A model generated the notes under the pieces. The model was not told the origin of the DNA. It did no database searches and worked only from the letters and a program-made list of their open reading frames with translations. A program made the position numbers and the translations under genes. DNA of 47,638 bases from a virus, in IMG/VR virus record IMGVR_UViG_3300048833_000710, positions 1 to 47,638 of that record, one strand, 5' to 3'. Shown here in pieces: positions 1-8,399 of the stretch. Position 1 is the stretch's first letter. The number at the start of each line of letters is the position of its first letter.

Positions 1-867
1 TCATCTGTCATCTCTAGGAAAATCCAAAAAGCATCCCTCGAAGGCCGAGAACGGGACCTTCAGCACTTCCCAAATACCGGCGCCTTCGTCCTTGGGCACG
101 TGGACTTTCATCTGATCGATAGTCAACACCGCAAGTTGAGGGCCGGCTGAAGCCAAGGTCCAAAGGTGAAACTGATGGGCCATGGAAGCCAATGCAGTCT
201 CCCACTCATTCCGGCTTAGGTGAAATGAAGCAAAGTCAGGGCCTCGCTCGCTCGTCTTTACTTCGATCGTCATGCGACGCGTATCCGTCTGCGAGACGCG
301 GGAAAGCACATCATATCCATCAGATGAACTTTCGAGCGCAATCCATTTAGGCACCACGCCCGTCCGGAGCCGCTCGTATTGAAGCGTCATACGCTCACCG
401 CGCCGCCCGATATCAAGAAGAACGCCGTCGCGAAGTCCTCGCGCACGTGCTGCCAGCCCATCCCAGAACTGAACAGTTTCCTCGTCTTCACCGTAAGCGA
501 GGCCGGCTTCAACAAACACCTGCCGAATGCTGGCAGGGGCCTGGAGTAACGTCTCCCGGCGGCCGTAAGGAATCAGCTGAAGCCATGGGGGCTGCTCGAT
601 CTCGATAAAGTCGATCAGCATGGTCCGGAGTCCTGCTTGGGGACCTGCAGCACTAGAAGCGCGTTCACCACGAACGGTAACGGCAAGGAGGCCATCAGGC
701 TGCACTTCGATCCAAGACAGATCGAGGCATGTTCGATAGATGGCAGATGAAGCAACTGAGCCCAGTGATAGGGAATGCACTCCACCAGGCGTCAACTGGT
801 TACGTTTGACGACTTCAAGAAGCTCGATACAGCCGAAGGCGATCCCAGGAGACAGAGGTTGCACCAC
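1..867 (-). CDS. DUF3883/NO VEIN-type nuclease-like protein, last gene of the defence-like operon
   Basis: This 288-residue protein is probably the nuclease or DNA-end-processing subunit of the cluster. The C-terminal third (about 175-288) looks like the DUF3883/NO VEIN fold. It has GYD at 184-186, the E-x-K core IEVK at 201-204, then the FHLSRNEWE stretch typical of that family, which fits a PD-(D/E)XK nuclease core. The first 170 residues are not recognised. The GTG start at 867 overlaps the TAG stop of the SNF2 gene by one base, so translation is coupled. The stop codon is the first three bases of the window. The nuclease role is inferred from fold and context; only the motif is seen. Confidence 0.72.
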   Translation of the reverse strand: MVQPLSPGIAFGCIELLEVVKRNQLTPGGVHSLSLGSVASSAIYRTCLDLSWIEVQPDGLLAVTVRGERASSAAGPQAGLRTMLIDFIEIEQPPWLQLIPYGRRETLLQAPASIRQVFVEAGLAYGEDEETVQFWDGLAARARGLRDGVLLDIGRRGERMTLQYERLRTGVVPKWIALESSSDGYDVLSRVSQTDTRRMTIEVKTSERGPDFASFHLSRNEWETALASMAHQFHLWTLASAGPQLAVLTIDQMKVHVPKDEGAGIWEVLKVPFSAFEGCFLDFPRDDR

Positions 868-2675
868 TAACCTCCGAGGGCCGCAAGCAGTGCTCGAACG
901 TCGCCCTCGTCGAGCCCACCAGCTCCATAACCCTCGTCCTCGTCGTCAGGCACGATCGGAACCGGAGAGATTTTCAACCCGGAGTCGTTCAACGCCGCGG
1001 CCATTTGCCCGACCTTAAACTCCAATCGCTGACGAACAGATTCGTCCACACTTCCAGCACATTCCACGATCTCGATGGTGGTATCTTGGTCTGGTGACAG
1101 ACCGAGGCGGTGAATACGATCTTCGGATTGAAGGTATTGGGCGGCGTTATAATTTCGGTCAAGATAGATGGCGTGGTGGCAAACCGTATGTAGGCTGATC
1201 CCCTCTCCTGCAGCTGCGGGGTTCGCAACCATGACCATCACATTAGGATCGTCGTGGAACAAGCGAATCTTCCCTTCTCGGGTCTCGTCGTCATTCTCGT
1301 CACCGGCGTCGACGCCGCCATGTATGTAGACCGCGCCTAGGTCTTGAAGACTGGTCGCGATGTGCTCAACGTTCTCGACAAAGGTTGACCAAATGAGAAC
1401 CTTTTTTCCTTCACGGGCAAGGCTTCGGGTTCTTTGCAGCACGTAGCGAAGTTTTGGGCCGCGTCCTTCTGCTAAGGCCATTGAAAGCTCATTGGAGTGC
1501 GCGAACGCGATGTCGTGCGCCAAGAGGGCCGGGTTTGACACGAACTGTAGAACTCGGGTTACGGACCGGCCCAATCCCCGAAATGCCTGCTTGCTCTTGA
1601 TTGTCAGTGCCTGTGCCGCTTCGCGAGCCAAAGCGCTCTTCATTAACTCGTATAGCCGATGTTGGAGTGGGTCCATCGGAAGCGTCTTCAATATCCGGGT
1701 GACCGGTGGCAGGTTCAGTTCACTCTTGTTGGTCCTGACATAAACTGGGCTGATAAGGTCAACGACCGTATCCTCATTTGCTTGAACTTCTGGATAAAGG
1801 AACCGGAACTGGGGTAAAAGGTCGCTGGTAGATTGCGGCATGGGAGTCCCGCTCATCACGAGCTTACTGGCGGGCAAGTGAGAGAAGCTGAGCACCGCAT
1901 CCGTCGAAATGTTATTCTGCCCCTTAATTCGATGGCTTTCGTCAAGGAAGACATGAACACGGCGACCAACAAGATGGTTTGCAATGACTTCCTTCACGCG
2001 TGCCAGCTGCTGATAGCCGATGATCATTAACTTTGGATCCGCAAGCAGCTGGAGCGGTATCTTGTCCGTCTTACGAAGCCGGACGAATTGCTGGCCGAAT
2101 GTCGGTAAGCATGTTGCTATTTGCTCGTCCCAGGCCGCAAAAGCGTTCTTCGGTGCGATAACCAACAACCGGTCGCCTGGTTCAGCGCGCAGCGTAAACG
2201 TTGCAAGGGCCTCTGTAGTCTTCCCCGCGCCCGGGACGGAAAACGTGGCGCCCGCAGGCAAGGGCGCCAATTTCGACACGTTCCTCAGTTGTTGATCCGT
2301 CAGACTTCGGGCGAACTTAGCCAATTGAAGTCGCTTGGTCACCTCGTCCGCAGTTAGTTGGCTTGCACCCGCCGCCGTGGCGTAGCCTTCGTCCCTTGAT
2401 CGGGCAAGGCGCAGATGTGCCCCAGCCCTTTCGGAAACCTGGTAGTCGACACCAGAAGCCAGCTGGAACCCTCGAATGAGATCAAAGATAGTCGGCCGCA
2501 GTCCAAGGAAAGACCACCACGGGAGCGAGACTGTATTCCCTCCCTCTTGGGATGACTCTTTCGAACCAGATAGTAGCACATCCCTTGCTATGCTCAGCCA
2601 CGGCGTGGCCTCATCGCTAGGAAGCCAAGAAACTACTGCCCTGCGGTCAACGCCTCGGTAATCAAAAACGAGCAA
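867..2675 (-). CDS. SNF2-family DNA-dependent ATPase/helicase
   Basis: This 602-residue protein has the SNF2 order of motifs: Walker A with PGAGKT near 148-153, motif II DESH near 245-248, motif III around MSGTP, and the C-terminal lobe ending with QSEDRIHRLG, the SNF2 motif VI signature. SNF2 proteins translocate on double-stranded DNA. In restriction and DISARM-like systems they feed a nuclease or remodel invading DNA. About 120 N-terminal residues precede the motor and are not recognised; they may contact a partner. The start is TTG at 2675, one base after the ParB-like gene's stop, so it is probably translated by re-initiation. Family assignment is firm; the defence role is inference. Confidence 0.88.
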   Translation of the reverse strand: MLVFDYRGVDRRAVVSWLPSDEATPWLSIARDVLLSGSKESSQEGGNTVSLPWWSFLGLRPTIFDLIRGFQLASGVDYQVSERAGAHLRLARSRDEGYATAAGASQLTADEVTKRLQLAKFARSLTDQQLRNVSKLAPLPAGATFSVPGAGKTTEALATFTLRAEPGDRLLVIAPKNAFAAWDEQIATCLPTFGQQFVRLRKTDKIPLQLLADPKLMIIGYQQLARVKEVIANHLVGRRVHVFLDESHRIKGQNNISTDAVLSFSHLPASKLVMSGTPMPQSTSDLLPQFRFLYPEVQANEDTVVDLISPVYVRTNKSELNLPPVTRILKTLPMDPLQHRLYELMKSALAREAAQALTIKSKQAFRGLGRSVTRVLQFVSNPALLAHDIAFAHSNELSMALAEGRGPKLRYVLQRTRSLAREGKKVLIWSTFVENVEHIATSLQDLGAVYIHGGVDAGDENDDETREGKIRLFHDDPNVMVMVANPAAAGEGISLHTVCHHAIYLDRNYNAAQYLQSEDRIHRLGLSPDQDTTIEIVECAGSVDESVRQRLEFKVGQMAAALNDSGLKISPVPIVPDDEDEGYGAGGLDEGDVRALLAALGG

Positions 2676-2676
2676 C

Positions 2677-4014
2677 TTAACCCCGCTTGCTGGTCACCCA
2701 GGCCTCGATTGCGTCTAGGTTGTCGCGTATGCCCTTGATTTGCATCTCAACCCCCTGGATTGAGCTTTCCGATCTGAGTCCGTGCGCCGTGACGTTCTGA
2801 ACTAGCGAATTCACTTTTTTAAGGGTCTTCAAAAGATAATCTGCCTGCTTTAGTTCCTCTTTCTGGTCATCCTGCGCGCGGATTGTCTCAAGGACAGTTT
2901 CGCGTGCTTTCCGGATTGAGCTTTCATCCTTTTTGATCTCGGCCACCAATGCGAGATCGGAATCTGGGTTCTTGGTGTTGGTTGCTGGGCCGCCAAACAA
3001 GTCTTGGGCGTCTTTGTCGGGTTCGGCAACTTTCACCGGGAACGCTTGAACCAGATCGTTTTTGATTTTGGTGAGATGCTCTTTGACCTTAGGAATCACC
3101 GCATAAAGGCGCTCTCCAACCTCTGCCGGATCGTCGATCAGTGCAAAACTTGCCTGCTTTACAAGTTCCCGGTCACTAGCCGAGCCTATGTTGACGAGCG
3201 TCTTGTAGAGCGTGCTGAACGCATACTTATCTTCGCGGACCAATGACCATGTGTTCTCCTTGCTGCGAGAGCGGAGATAATCCGCTGCTAATTCACGCAT
3301 GCCAAGGAGCTCATCGATCTCAGATTTCTTCTTGCCGTAAAGCCGAGCAATCTCTTGGGTTGAAAAGCCGTGAAGCCGCTGCTTTTGCAGAATCATATTG
3401 GCCTCAGCGTCCCAGGTGTAGTCGCTTCGGATGTCTCGATCGATCTGGAGCCGGGCTTCGAGACGGTCAAGTTCCTGATCATTGCAGTGCGGCAAGATCA
3501 CAACGTCAACATGCCCGAAGTGCGAGTACTTTGTTTGATCAGATAAATATAGTTCGCGCCAACAGCAAAGGCGCCTGTTGCCGTTCAAAGCGAACCCGTT
3601 TTCGTCCAATAGCAAGGGTTCTACCTGCCTCTGAACGGGGTCCTTGAACTTCTCCAGCAGACCTTCCTCCTTGATCATAGACCTGAGGATGTCGTGCTGC
3701 GCGATCTGAATTATTTCAAGCTCAGGGTCACCGGCATCGAAAAAGTCGATCGGCTCACCGTGTGTCGAAACCCATTCCTGCTGGGCGCTCGCCGTACGGC
3801 CGTTCGCGATGCGATACTTCGACAGATTGATCGGGATACGCACGATCGGTAGTGAAATCATGGAACCCTTAAAGTTTTCGACACGGAACGTATCTCCGCT
3901 AGCCGCTGAAACGAGCTTCTTGAACTCTTCCCGGCGGTCAGGAAGTGGCCACCCGTAGGGCGACTGGCGAGGCGGCGGCGGTATACGGTTCACATCGTTC
4001 AAAACTGACCTCAT
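2677..4014 (-). CDS. ParB/sulfiredoxin-fold (ParB N-terminal-like) protein
   Basis: In this 445-residue protein, residues 55-80 (NLSKYRIANGRT) and 130-155 (EPLLLDENGFALNGNRRL) match the ParB N-terminal/sulfiredoxin-like fold, whose GNRR motif binds a nucleotide in ParB proteins. A helix-turn-helix-like stretch around 210-240 (FSTQEIARLYGKKKSEIDELL) follows. The C-terminal 100 residues are charged, helical and probably coiled coil. There is no ParA partner nearby, so plasmid partition is unlikely. With an SNF2 motor and a methyltransferase next door, a clamp or NTP-switch role in DNA recognition is more likely. The start ATG overlaps the preceding gene's stop by 4 bases. Confidence 0.75.
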   Translation of the reverse strand: MRSVLNDVNRIPPPPRQSPYGWPLPDRREEFKKLVSAASGDTFRVENFKGSMISLPIVRIPINLSKYRIANGRTASAQQEWVSTHGEPIDFFDAGDPELEIIQIAQHDILRSMIKEEGLLEKFKDPVQRQVEPLLLDENGFALNGNRRLCCWRELYLSDQTKYSHFGHVDVVILPHCNDQELDRLEARLQIDRDIRSDYTWDAEANMILQKQRLHGFSTQEIARLYGKKKSEIDELLGMRELAADYLRSRSKENTWSLVREDKYAFSTLYKTLVNIGSASDRELVKQASFALIDDPAEVGERLYAVIPKVKEHLTKIKNDLVQAFPVKVAEPDKDAQDLFGGPATNTKNPDSDLALVAEIKKDESSIRKARETVLETIRAQDDQKEELKQADYLLKTLKKVNSLVQNVTAHGLRSESSIQGVEMQIKGIRDNLDAIEAWVTSKRG

Positions 4015-4472
4015 TCGAAAGAGAAAACTGCGATGGGCATGTGGATGACCCGACGAAATATCTTCAACTCTGCCGCTAAGCGATCAGCGTTTGCAATGTT
4101 GTCGCCCAGGTCACGCGAGGCTTTTGAGGTCGGTAGAATGATTCCACCACTTGAAATTGCATCCTCTAAGTAGAGCTTTTGGAGCTTTAACAGGTCGGCG
4201 TACATGCGAGACATGTTTCCACCCGTCTGCATGCACAAACCCACCCCATCTTTGAGCGATGCAATTGTTATCTTTGAAGGCGGCTCAACCTGAAACTCAT
4301 CCGGCCAACCGCTCTGTCCCAAGGATTTCACCAAGTGATCCCGAATGGATGCTGCTGACCCCCGTTCGATACGGATTGTGCAGGTGTCTATGGCTGCCTC
4401 GATCTCGTCACGAGCACCGTTCGGAAAAGCTTCTGAGGCACCTTGGTGCGAGTAAAAATAGTGTCGCATCAC
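4011..4472 (-). CDS. small BglII/BamHI-like protein, possible restriction subunit with altered active site
   Basis: The second half of this 153-residue protein resembles the BglII/BamHI-type restriction endonuclease core. A strand pair (SKITIASLKDGVGLCMQTG, 66-84) is followed by a helix with MYADLLKLQKLY (90-101), a strand ending in ILPT, and a final MPIAVFSF strand. In that family the second strand normally carries E-x-Q or E-x-K; here the matching place reads C-M-Q, so the catalytic Glu is missing in my alignment by eye. It may use other residues, or be a recognition subunit. It overlaps the methyltransferase and the ParB-like gene by 4 bases each, so it is certainly part of the operon. The fold call is tentative. 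Confidence 0.5.
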   Translation of the reverse strand: MMRHYFYSHQGASEAFPNGARDEIEAAIDTCTIRIERGSAASIRDHLVKSLGQSGWPDEFQVEPPSKITIASLKDGVGLCMQTGGNMSRMYADLLKLQKLYLEDAISSGGIILPTSKASRDLGDNIANADRLAAELKIFRRVIHMPIAVFSFE

Positions 4473-5473
4473 TGATCGTCCTGGTCGGGGCGGCGCGAAA
4501 GGCTGCTCTGCGTATGGTCGTACAAGGGTTTGTCATGTGGACGGTATTCGGCGCGCCCCTCCGAAGCCTCGATCAAGCGGCTATGCCCGATCTTTGCATA
4601 TGAAGTGTCCAACTCGCAGCCGAGAAACCGCCTTCCATGTACCAAGCTCGCGACTCCGGCGGACGCAACTCCCGAGAAGGGATCAAAGACGAGAGCACCC
4701 GGACGCGTCATCGACAAGACCAACCTTTCAATGAGGCCTACCGGAAACTGGCAAGGATGGTCAGTCTTCTCAATGTGGTTCGATTTGACGTTTGGGATGG
4801 ACCAAACATCTTCGGGGTTCTTGCCAAGAGGATTTCCGGAAAGCTCACCTTTTCGCGGACCTTTGAAGTGGCGTTTCGATGGATACTTCGAAGGCACCCG
4901 GACAGGGTCAAGATCAAAAAAGTAGGCGTCCGACTTTGTATACCAGAGCACAACTTCATACCGGCCCGAAAAACGCCGCCGGGTGTGAAGCCCGTGTCCA
5001 AAGGTCCAGATGATCCGATTGCGCAGCTGAAGCTTATGCTTTTTGAAGATCGGTGCAAACTCAAAGTCCAGAGGCGTAATCTGACCGTTGTCGACGAAGT
5101 TTCCGACCTGCCAGCATAGAGAACCATCATCTTTTAGCCGAGGAATGATTTCGTCTATAATCCTTTCCTGCCACGCCATGTAATCTGTCAGCGTACTCTT
5201 TAATTCATAAGCCTTGCCGATGTTGTAGGGTGGCGACGTCACAACTAGGTCAAAAATAGGCTCGCGCGGCAACTTTGAAAGAAACGCCTCAGAGTCCCCC
5301 CGCCAGATAGCCGACGGACCATCGAGAAGCGAACGCGGCGAACCGCGCTTGCTATCCACCAGCTTCGGCTGGGCGCTCAAGCCCCGTGGAGTGGTGGGCG
5401 CCGAAAGCACTCGCCTCTCCTCGTAATCTGTTTGGACTTGCAAGGCGGATTGATCTTCAGGGGGCAATGACAT
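4469..5473 (-). CDS. SPPY-type (beta class) DNA amino-methyltransferase
   Basis: This 334-residue enzyme transfers a methyl group from AdoMet to an exocyclic amino group of a DNA base. The catalytic motif IV is VVTSPPYNIGK at 78-88, and the AdoMet-binding motif I (FDPFSGVASAGVA) comes after it, near 265-280: the beta-class order. SPPY instead of DPPY is common in N4-cytosine enzymes, though it occurs in N6-adenine enzymes too. It is probably the protective half of the system, marking host DNA. The ATG at 5473 is the first possible start after an in-frame stop; its ribosome site is weak. An 11-codon reading frame (5457-5492) overlaps the start in another frame and could be a leader peptide. 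That peptide is speculative. Confidence 0.88.
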   Translation of the reverse strand: MSLPPEDQSALQVQTDYEERRVLSAPTTPRGLSAQPKLVDSKRGSPRSLLDGPSAIWRGDSEAFLSKLPREPIFDLVVTSPPYNIGKAYELKSTLTDYMAWQERIIDEIIPRLKDDGSLCWQVGNFVDNGQITPLDFEFAPIFKKHKLQLRNRIIWTFGHGLHTRRRFSGRYEVVLWYTKSDAYFFDLDPVRVPSKYPSKRHFKGPRKGELSGNPLGKNPEDVWSIPNVKSNHIEKTDHPCQFPVGLIERLVLSMTRPGALVFDPFSGVASAGVASLVHGRRFLGCELDTSYAKIGHSRLIEASEGRAEYRPHDKPLYDHTQSSLSRRPDQDDQ

Positions 5474-5532
5474 TGCGCAGTTTTCTTTTCATATACAGCA
5501 GGTTCTGTTTGCATTCGAATGGATGAACATCG

Positions 5533-5748
5533 TCAACTGACCGATGATTGGACGTTAGCTATCCGCGATACCGACGGCTTCTTGGGTGCCTCTGCGCCAT
5601 TGGCAAACAACCACTCCTGCAGGATGCCACGAACGAGAGCGGACGCCGTCACGTCTCGACTGGCAGCGGCGATTTTTACAGCCCTAACGAGCTCATCAGG
5701 CGCATAGATCATGAACTGCCGGGTGTTTTCGTCTGTTGGCGTCGCCAT
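5533..5748 (-). CDS. ribbon-helix-helix DNA-binding regulator
   Basis: The protein has 71 residues starting MATPTDENTRQFM. A beta strand (RQFMIYAP) is followed by two helices (DELVRAVKIAAASRDV, TASALVRGILQEWL), which is the Arc/MetJ/CopG ribbon-helix-helix pattern. I chose the ATG at 5748 over the one 33 bases upstream because GGAGGG lies 7-8 bases before it. It is first in the row of minus-strand genes and 59 bases ahead of the methyltransferase. It is therefore likely to be the cluster's autoregulator, as control proteins are in many restriction-modification systems. No toxin partner is adjacent. Confidence 0.65.
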   Translation of the reverse strand: MATPTDENTRQFMIYAPDELVRAVKIAAASRDVTASALVRGILQEWLFANGAEAPKKPSVSRIANVQSSVS

Positions 5749-5851
5749 CGGTCGCCCCCTCCGCTGTCTACAGGATGTCATGCTAGCACGCTATCTTTCC
5801 GGACTAAAGGTGCTTAGGTGCGGCTGGATGAAGTCACCTCGGGTCCTATTC

Positions 5852-5867
5852 CTATTGAAAGCAATAG
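5852..5867. promoter_or_regulatory. inverted repeat upstream of the ribbon-helix-helix gene (candidate operator)
   Basis: CTATTG-AAAG-CAATAG is a perfect 6-base inverted repeat with a 4-base spacer. It lies in the AT-richer 166-base gap between the recombinase module and the regulator gene. Its place about 100 bases before the regulator start fits an operator or a promoter-proximal site. No experimental basis; the repeat itself is seen. Confidence 0.3.
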
Positions 5868-5914
5868 AGAGCTCGCATTTGGCGAAGATTCTAGCGTCAC
5901 GGGATTTGTGTCGA

Positions 5915-6310
5915 TCAAGTCGGGCGGCGCAGCAGGTGTTTCTGCGCTTCCCACTCCACCGGGAACGGCTCGAATAATTGTGCAAGCGTGAGGCCCGGCC
6001 TCAGTGGCTTGCCATCTAGGATCGCTTCAACGATATCAGGCGCGAGCAGCGTCAAGCGCAGTAATCGGGTCATGTAAGACGGCGCGATCACCTCACGTTC
6101 AGCAAGTTCGGCAATGGTTGAGAATCTTCCCGAGTCCAGCATCTGCTTCCAACGGAAGGCCCGAGCCAGCGCTTTGACCTGCGTGTGGTCAGTCCTTTGC
6201 GGGTGCGAAATACTGTCCGGCAGTAGCATTTCCTTCCGCCCACCGCGTTTCACTAGGCGAAACGGCACGTGCACGCTGATTGTGTCGGGAACCGGTATCG
6301 TCCGTGTCAT
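5915..6310 (-). CDS. HTH protein of the serine recombinase module
   Basis: The centre of this 131-residue protein (about 55-100: VKALARAFRWKQML...TIAELAEREVIAPSYMTRLLRLTLLAP) is a KorB/ParB-like helix-turn-helix. It is followed by a short tail (LAQLFEPFPVEWEAQKHL) that I recognise from proteins encoded directly after large serine recombinases in alphaproteobacteria. The start overlaps the recombinase stop by 4 bases, so the two are co-translated. A role as recombination accessory factor or module repressor is inferred. No other phage repressor is visible in the window, so this is one candidate for that job. Confidence 0.6.
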   Translation of the reverse strand: MTRTIPVPDTISVHVPFRLVKRGGRKEMLLPDSISHPQRTDHTQVKALARAFRWKQMLDSGRFSTIAELAEREVIAPSYMTRLLRLTLLAPDIVEAILDGKPLRPGLTLAQLFEPFPVEWEAQKHLLRRPT

Positions 6311-7614
6311 GCAGCTTCTCCGAGTTCGGTGCGCATTTCGCGGGCCAATCCTTCCAGGCCGTTCGTTCGTAACCTCACGTGCAGACCGCCAGAGCTAATG
6401 TCGACCCTCTCGACTAGAAGCGTCACGATCCGCGCCTGCTCAGCCGGGAACAGCTCGTCCCACAGGGGATCAAGGTCGATCAGTCCGTCGCGCGCCTTGG
6501 CCTCGGTGACGTTGCGATTCTGTGCGCATGCTGTTTTCCAAGCTCCTGCAATGATCTCTGGTTGGCGGAACACGGCGCGCAGTTGGTTGATGACGGCGGC
6601 CTCGATCTCCCCAGCAGGCACGCGGCCAATGGGACAGGATCCGGCCCCGTGCTTCAATATCGTCTGGCTAACGTAGTAACGGTACAGCCGCCCGCCCTTG
6701 CGGGTGTGGGTTGGGGAAAATGCAGCGCCATCGGGACCGTAAAGCAACCCACGCAACAACGCGGGCGTCTCAGCGCGGGTCCGGGCAGCGCGCTTTCGCG
6801 GGCTTTCCGTCAGAATGGCGTGAACCTTGTTCCAGACATCGCGGTCGACGATCGCTGCATGTTCACCGGGGTAGCTGGTCCCTTTGTGCACCGCATCGCC
6901 GACGTAGACCCGGTTATTCAGCATTCGGTAGATGAACTTCTTGTCGATGCGGTGGCCACGGCTTGTGGTGACGCCCCGTTCGGCCAGTTCCCGCGCCAGC
7001 AGTGTGCCGGAACCAAGATCGATGAACCGGGCAAAGACCCAGCGAACATGCGCGGCGTCGGCAGGGTTTTCGACCAGTTTCCGGTTCTTGACCTCGTAGC
7101 CCAGTGGCGGGCAGCCGCCCATCCACATGCCCTTCATCCGGCTGGCGCGGACCTTGTCGCGGATGCGTTCGGCCGTCACCTCGCGCTCGAACTGTGCGAA
7201 GGACAACAGGATGTTTAGGGTCAGCCGCCCCATTGAAGTGGTGGTGTTGAACGACTGCGTCACCGACACGAAGGTCACACCGTTGCGGTCGAACACCTCG
7301 ACCAGTTTGGAAAAGTCCATCAGCGAGCGGGATAACCGGTCAATCTTGTAGACGACCACCACGTCGACCAGCCCATCCTCGATGTCGGCCAGCAACCGTT
7401 TCAGGCCGGGGCGTTCCAGCGTGCTGCCTGAGATGCCGCCGTCGTCGTATTGATCACGCACCAGTACCCAGCCTTCGGACCGTTGGCTGGCGATGTAGGA
7501 TTCGCAAGCCTCGCGTTGGGCGTGTAGGCTGTTGAACTCCTGCTCCAGCCCTTCCTCGGAAGATTTGCGGGTATAGACCGCGCAGCGCAGTTTGCGGACG
7601 ACGGGTTTGTTCAT
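6307..7614 (-). CDS. large serine recombinase (probable integrase)
   Basis: This 435-residue site-specific recombinase would cut and join DNA through a phosphoserine link. The N-terminal resolvase domain (about 8-155) shows the catalytic TRKSSEEG context, DGGISGSTLERP, and VYKIDRLSRS with the conserved arginines. The recombinase domain (about 165-270) follows, then a C-terminal region in which the usual zinc-ribbon cysteines are absent (LLRGLLYGPDGAAFSPTHTRKGG). The start is ATG 7614, which overlaps the DUF2924 stop by 4 bases; a longer open frame upstream is an overlap artefact. No tyrosine integrase is present in the window, so this is the likely phage integrase. The attachment site is not visible. 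Confidence 0.9.
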   Translation of the reverse strand: MNKPVVRKLRCAVYTRKSSEEGLEQEFNSLHAQREACESYIASQRSEGWVLVRDQYDDGGISGSTLERPGLKRLLADIEDGLVDVVVVYKIDRLSRSLMDFSKLVEVFDRNGVTFVSVTQSFNTTTSMGRLTLNILLSFAQFEREVTAERIRDKVRASRMKGMWMGGCPPLGYEVKNRKLVENPADAAHVRWVFARFIDLGSGTLLARELAERGVTTSRGHRIDKKFIYRMLNNRVYVGDAVHKGTSYPGEHAAIVDRDVWNKVHAILTESPRKRAARTRAETPALLRGLLYGPDGAAFSPTHTRKGGRLYRYYVSQTILKHGAGSCPIGRVPAGEIEAAVINQLRAVFRQPEIIAGAWKTACAQNRNVTEAKARDGLIDLDPLWDELFPAEQARIVTLLVERVDISSGGLHVRLRTNGLEGLAREMRTELGEAA

Positions 7615-8063
7615 GCCATCCTCCGATGATTTTTCAGCCCGAAGAAGACCCAGCCATTCCAGCGCGTGCCGGTGATGGCACGGGCGATGGCTGACAGCGA
7701 TTGGTAGGGCCGCCCCTGCCATTCGAAGCCATCTTGCGTCACGGTGACGATCTGTTCGACACCCTGCCATTCGCGGATCAGGCGTGTTCCAGCGATGGGC
7801 TTCATATCCGCCCGGATGCGGCGCGTGGTGATGTTGCCTCCGTCAAGCTGCTCGCCCAAGGCTTCCAGCCGTTTGATGGTTTCGGGTTTCAACCCGCCAT
7901 AGGCCAATTCTTGGATGCGATAGGCCAAGCGGCTTTCCAGGTAGCGCCGGTTGAACGGCGGCGGTTCGGCTTCGAACAGGTCGCGCCACTGCGCCTTCAG
8001 GTCGGGCGTGGTGGTCGTCTTCAGCGCGGCCAAGCGCGCAGGGATGGGATCGGGTTTGGTCAT
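7611..8063 (-). CDS. DUF2924 protein
   Basis: This 150-residue protein is of the DUF2924 family (ARLAALKTTTTPDLKAQWRDLF at the start; LIREWQGVEQIVTVTQDGFEWQGRPYQSLSAIARAITGTRWNGWVFFGL at the end). The C-terminal part resembles a small DNA-binding fold seen in several mobile-element proteins (G-x-W-N-G-W-x-FF pattern). It almost always sits next to a large serine recombinase and probably assists it. I chose the ATG at 8063, with GGAGCG just upstream, over a start 60 bases further up. It overlaps both neighbours by 4 bases. Confidence 0.82.
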   Translation of the reverse strand: MTKPDPIPARLAALKTTTTPDLKAQWRDLFEAEPPPFNRRYLESRLAYRIQELAYGGLKPETIKRLEALGEQLDGGNITTRRIRADMKPIAGTRLIREWQGVEQIVTVTQDGFEWQGRPYQSLSAIARAITGTRWNGWVFFGLKNHRRMA

Positions 8064-8263
8064 GCGTCGCTCCGGTGGGTTGGAGTTGCATGAAGGCATT
8101 GGTCGGGCGGACAGTGTAGGCAACTTTCTCCAGTCTGGTCAGAGACTTCGCCCGGCTCCCTCATCCGAAGCCGAATAAGGCCAAGTGCGAGCAACCCGCA
8201 CAGTTCAGCGCGGCGCTGGGACGGGGTCATTTGATAAGGTGGTAGGGCGTTGGGGCGTTTCAT
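8060..8263 (-). CDS. small conserved protein, first gene of the recombinase module
   Basis: The protein has 67 residues. The core MTPSQRRAELCGLLALGLIRLRM is a helix pair, and the tail SCLHCPPDQCLHATPTHR is Cys/His-bearing. I know it from memory as the usual companion of DUF2924 and the serine recombinase. The function is unknown. AAGGGA lies 7 bases before the ATG at 8263. The stop overlaps the DUF2924 start by 4 bases. It is transcribed away from the 719-residue gene, so the 136 bases between 8264 and 8399 must hold both promoters. Confidence 0.7.
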   Translation of the reverse strand: MKRPNALPPYQMTPSQRRAELCGLLALGLIRLRMREPGEVSDQTGESCLHCPPDQCLHATPTHRSDA

Positions 8264-8399
8264 GGCTGTCCCTTCGGTATCATCTCCACCCGAAAAGCCG
8301 CCTGAAGGGCCTAAATGGGACTTCCTCTATCAAAGAACCTTGTGGCGATAGCCGCTGTCGTCTTTACATGCTGAAGTTGATTGCGTTGGGGAGGCCTAA

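Noticed and set aside
4530-5130. Several 100-160 codon plus-strand and minus-strand frames inside the methyltransferase gene
   Set aside because: All lie within the methyltransferase and show no recognisable motif.
7615-7770. Longer N-terminus for the serine recombinase
   Set aside because: It would overlap DUF2924 by 160 bases; the resolvase domain begins just after the ATG at 7614, which has the usual 4-base overlap.
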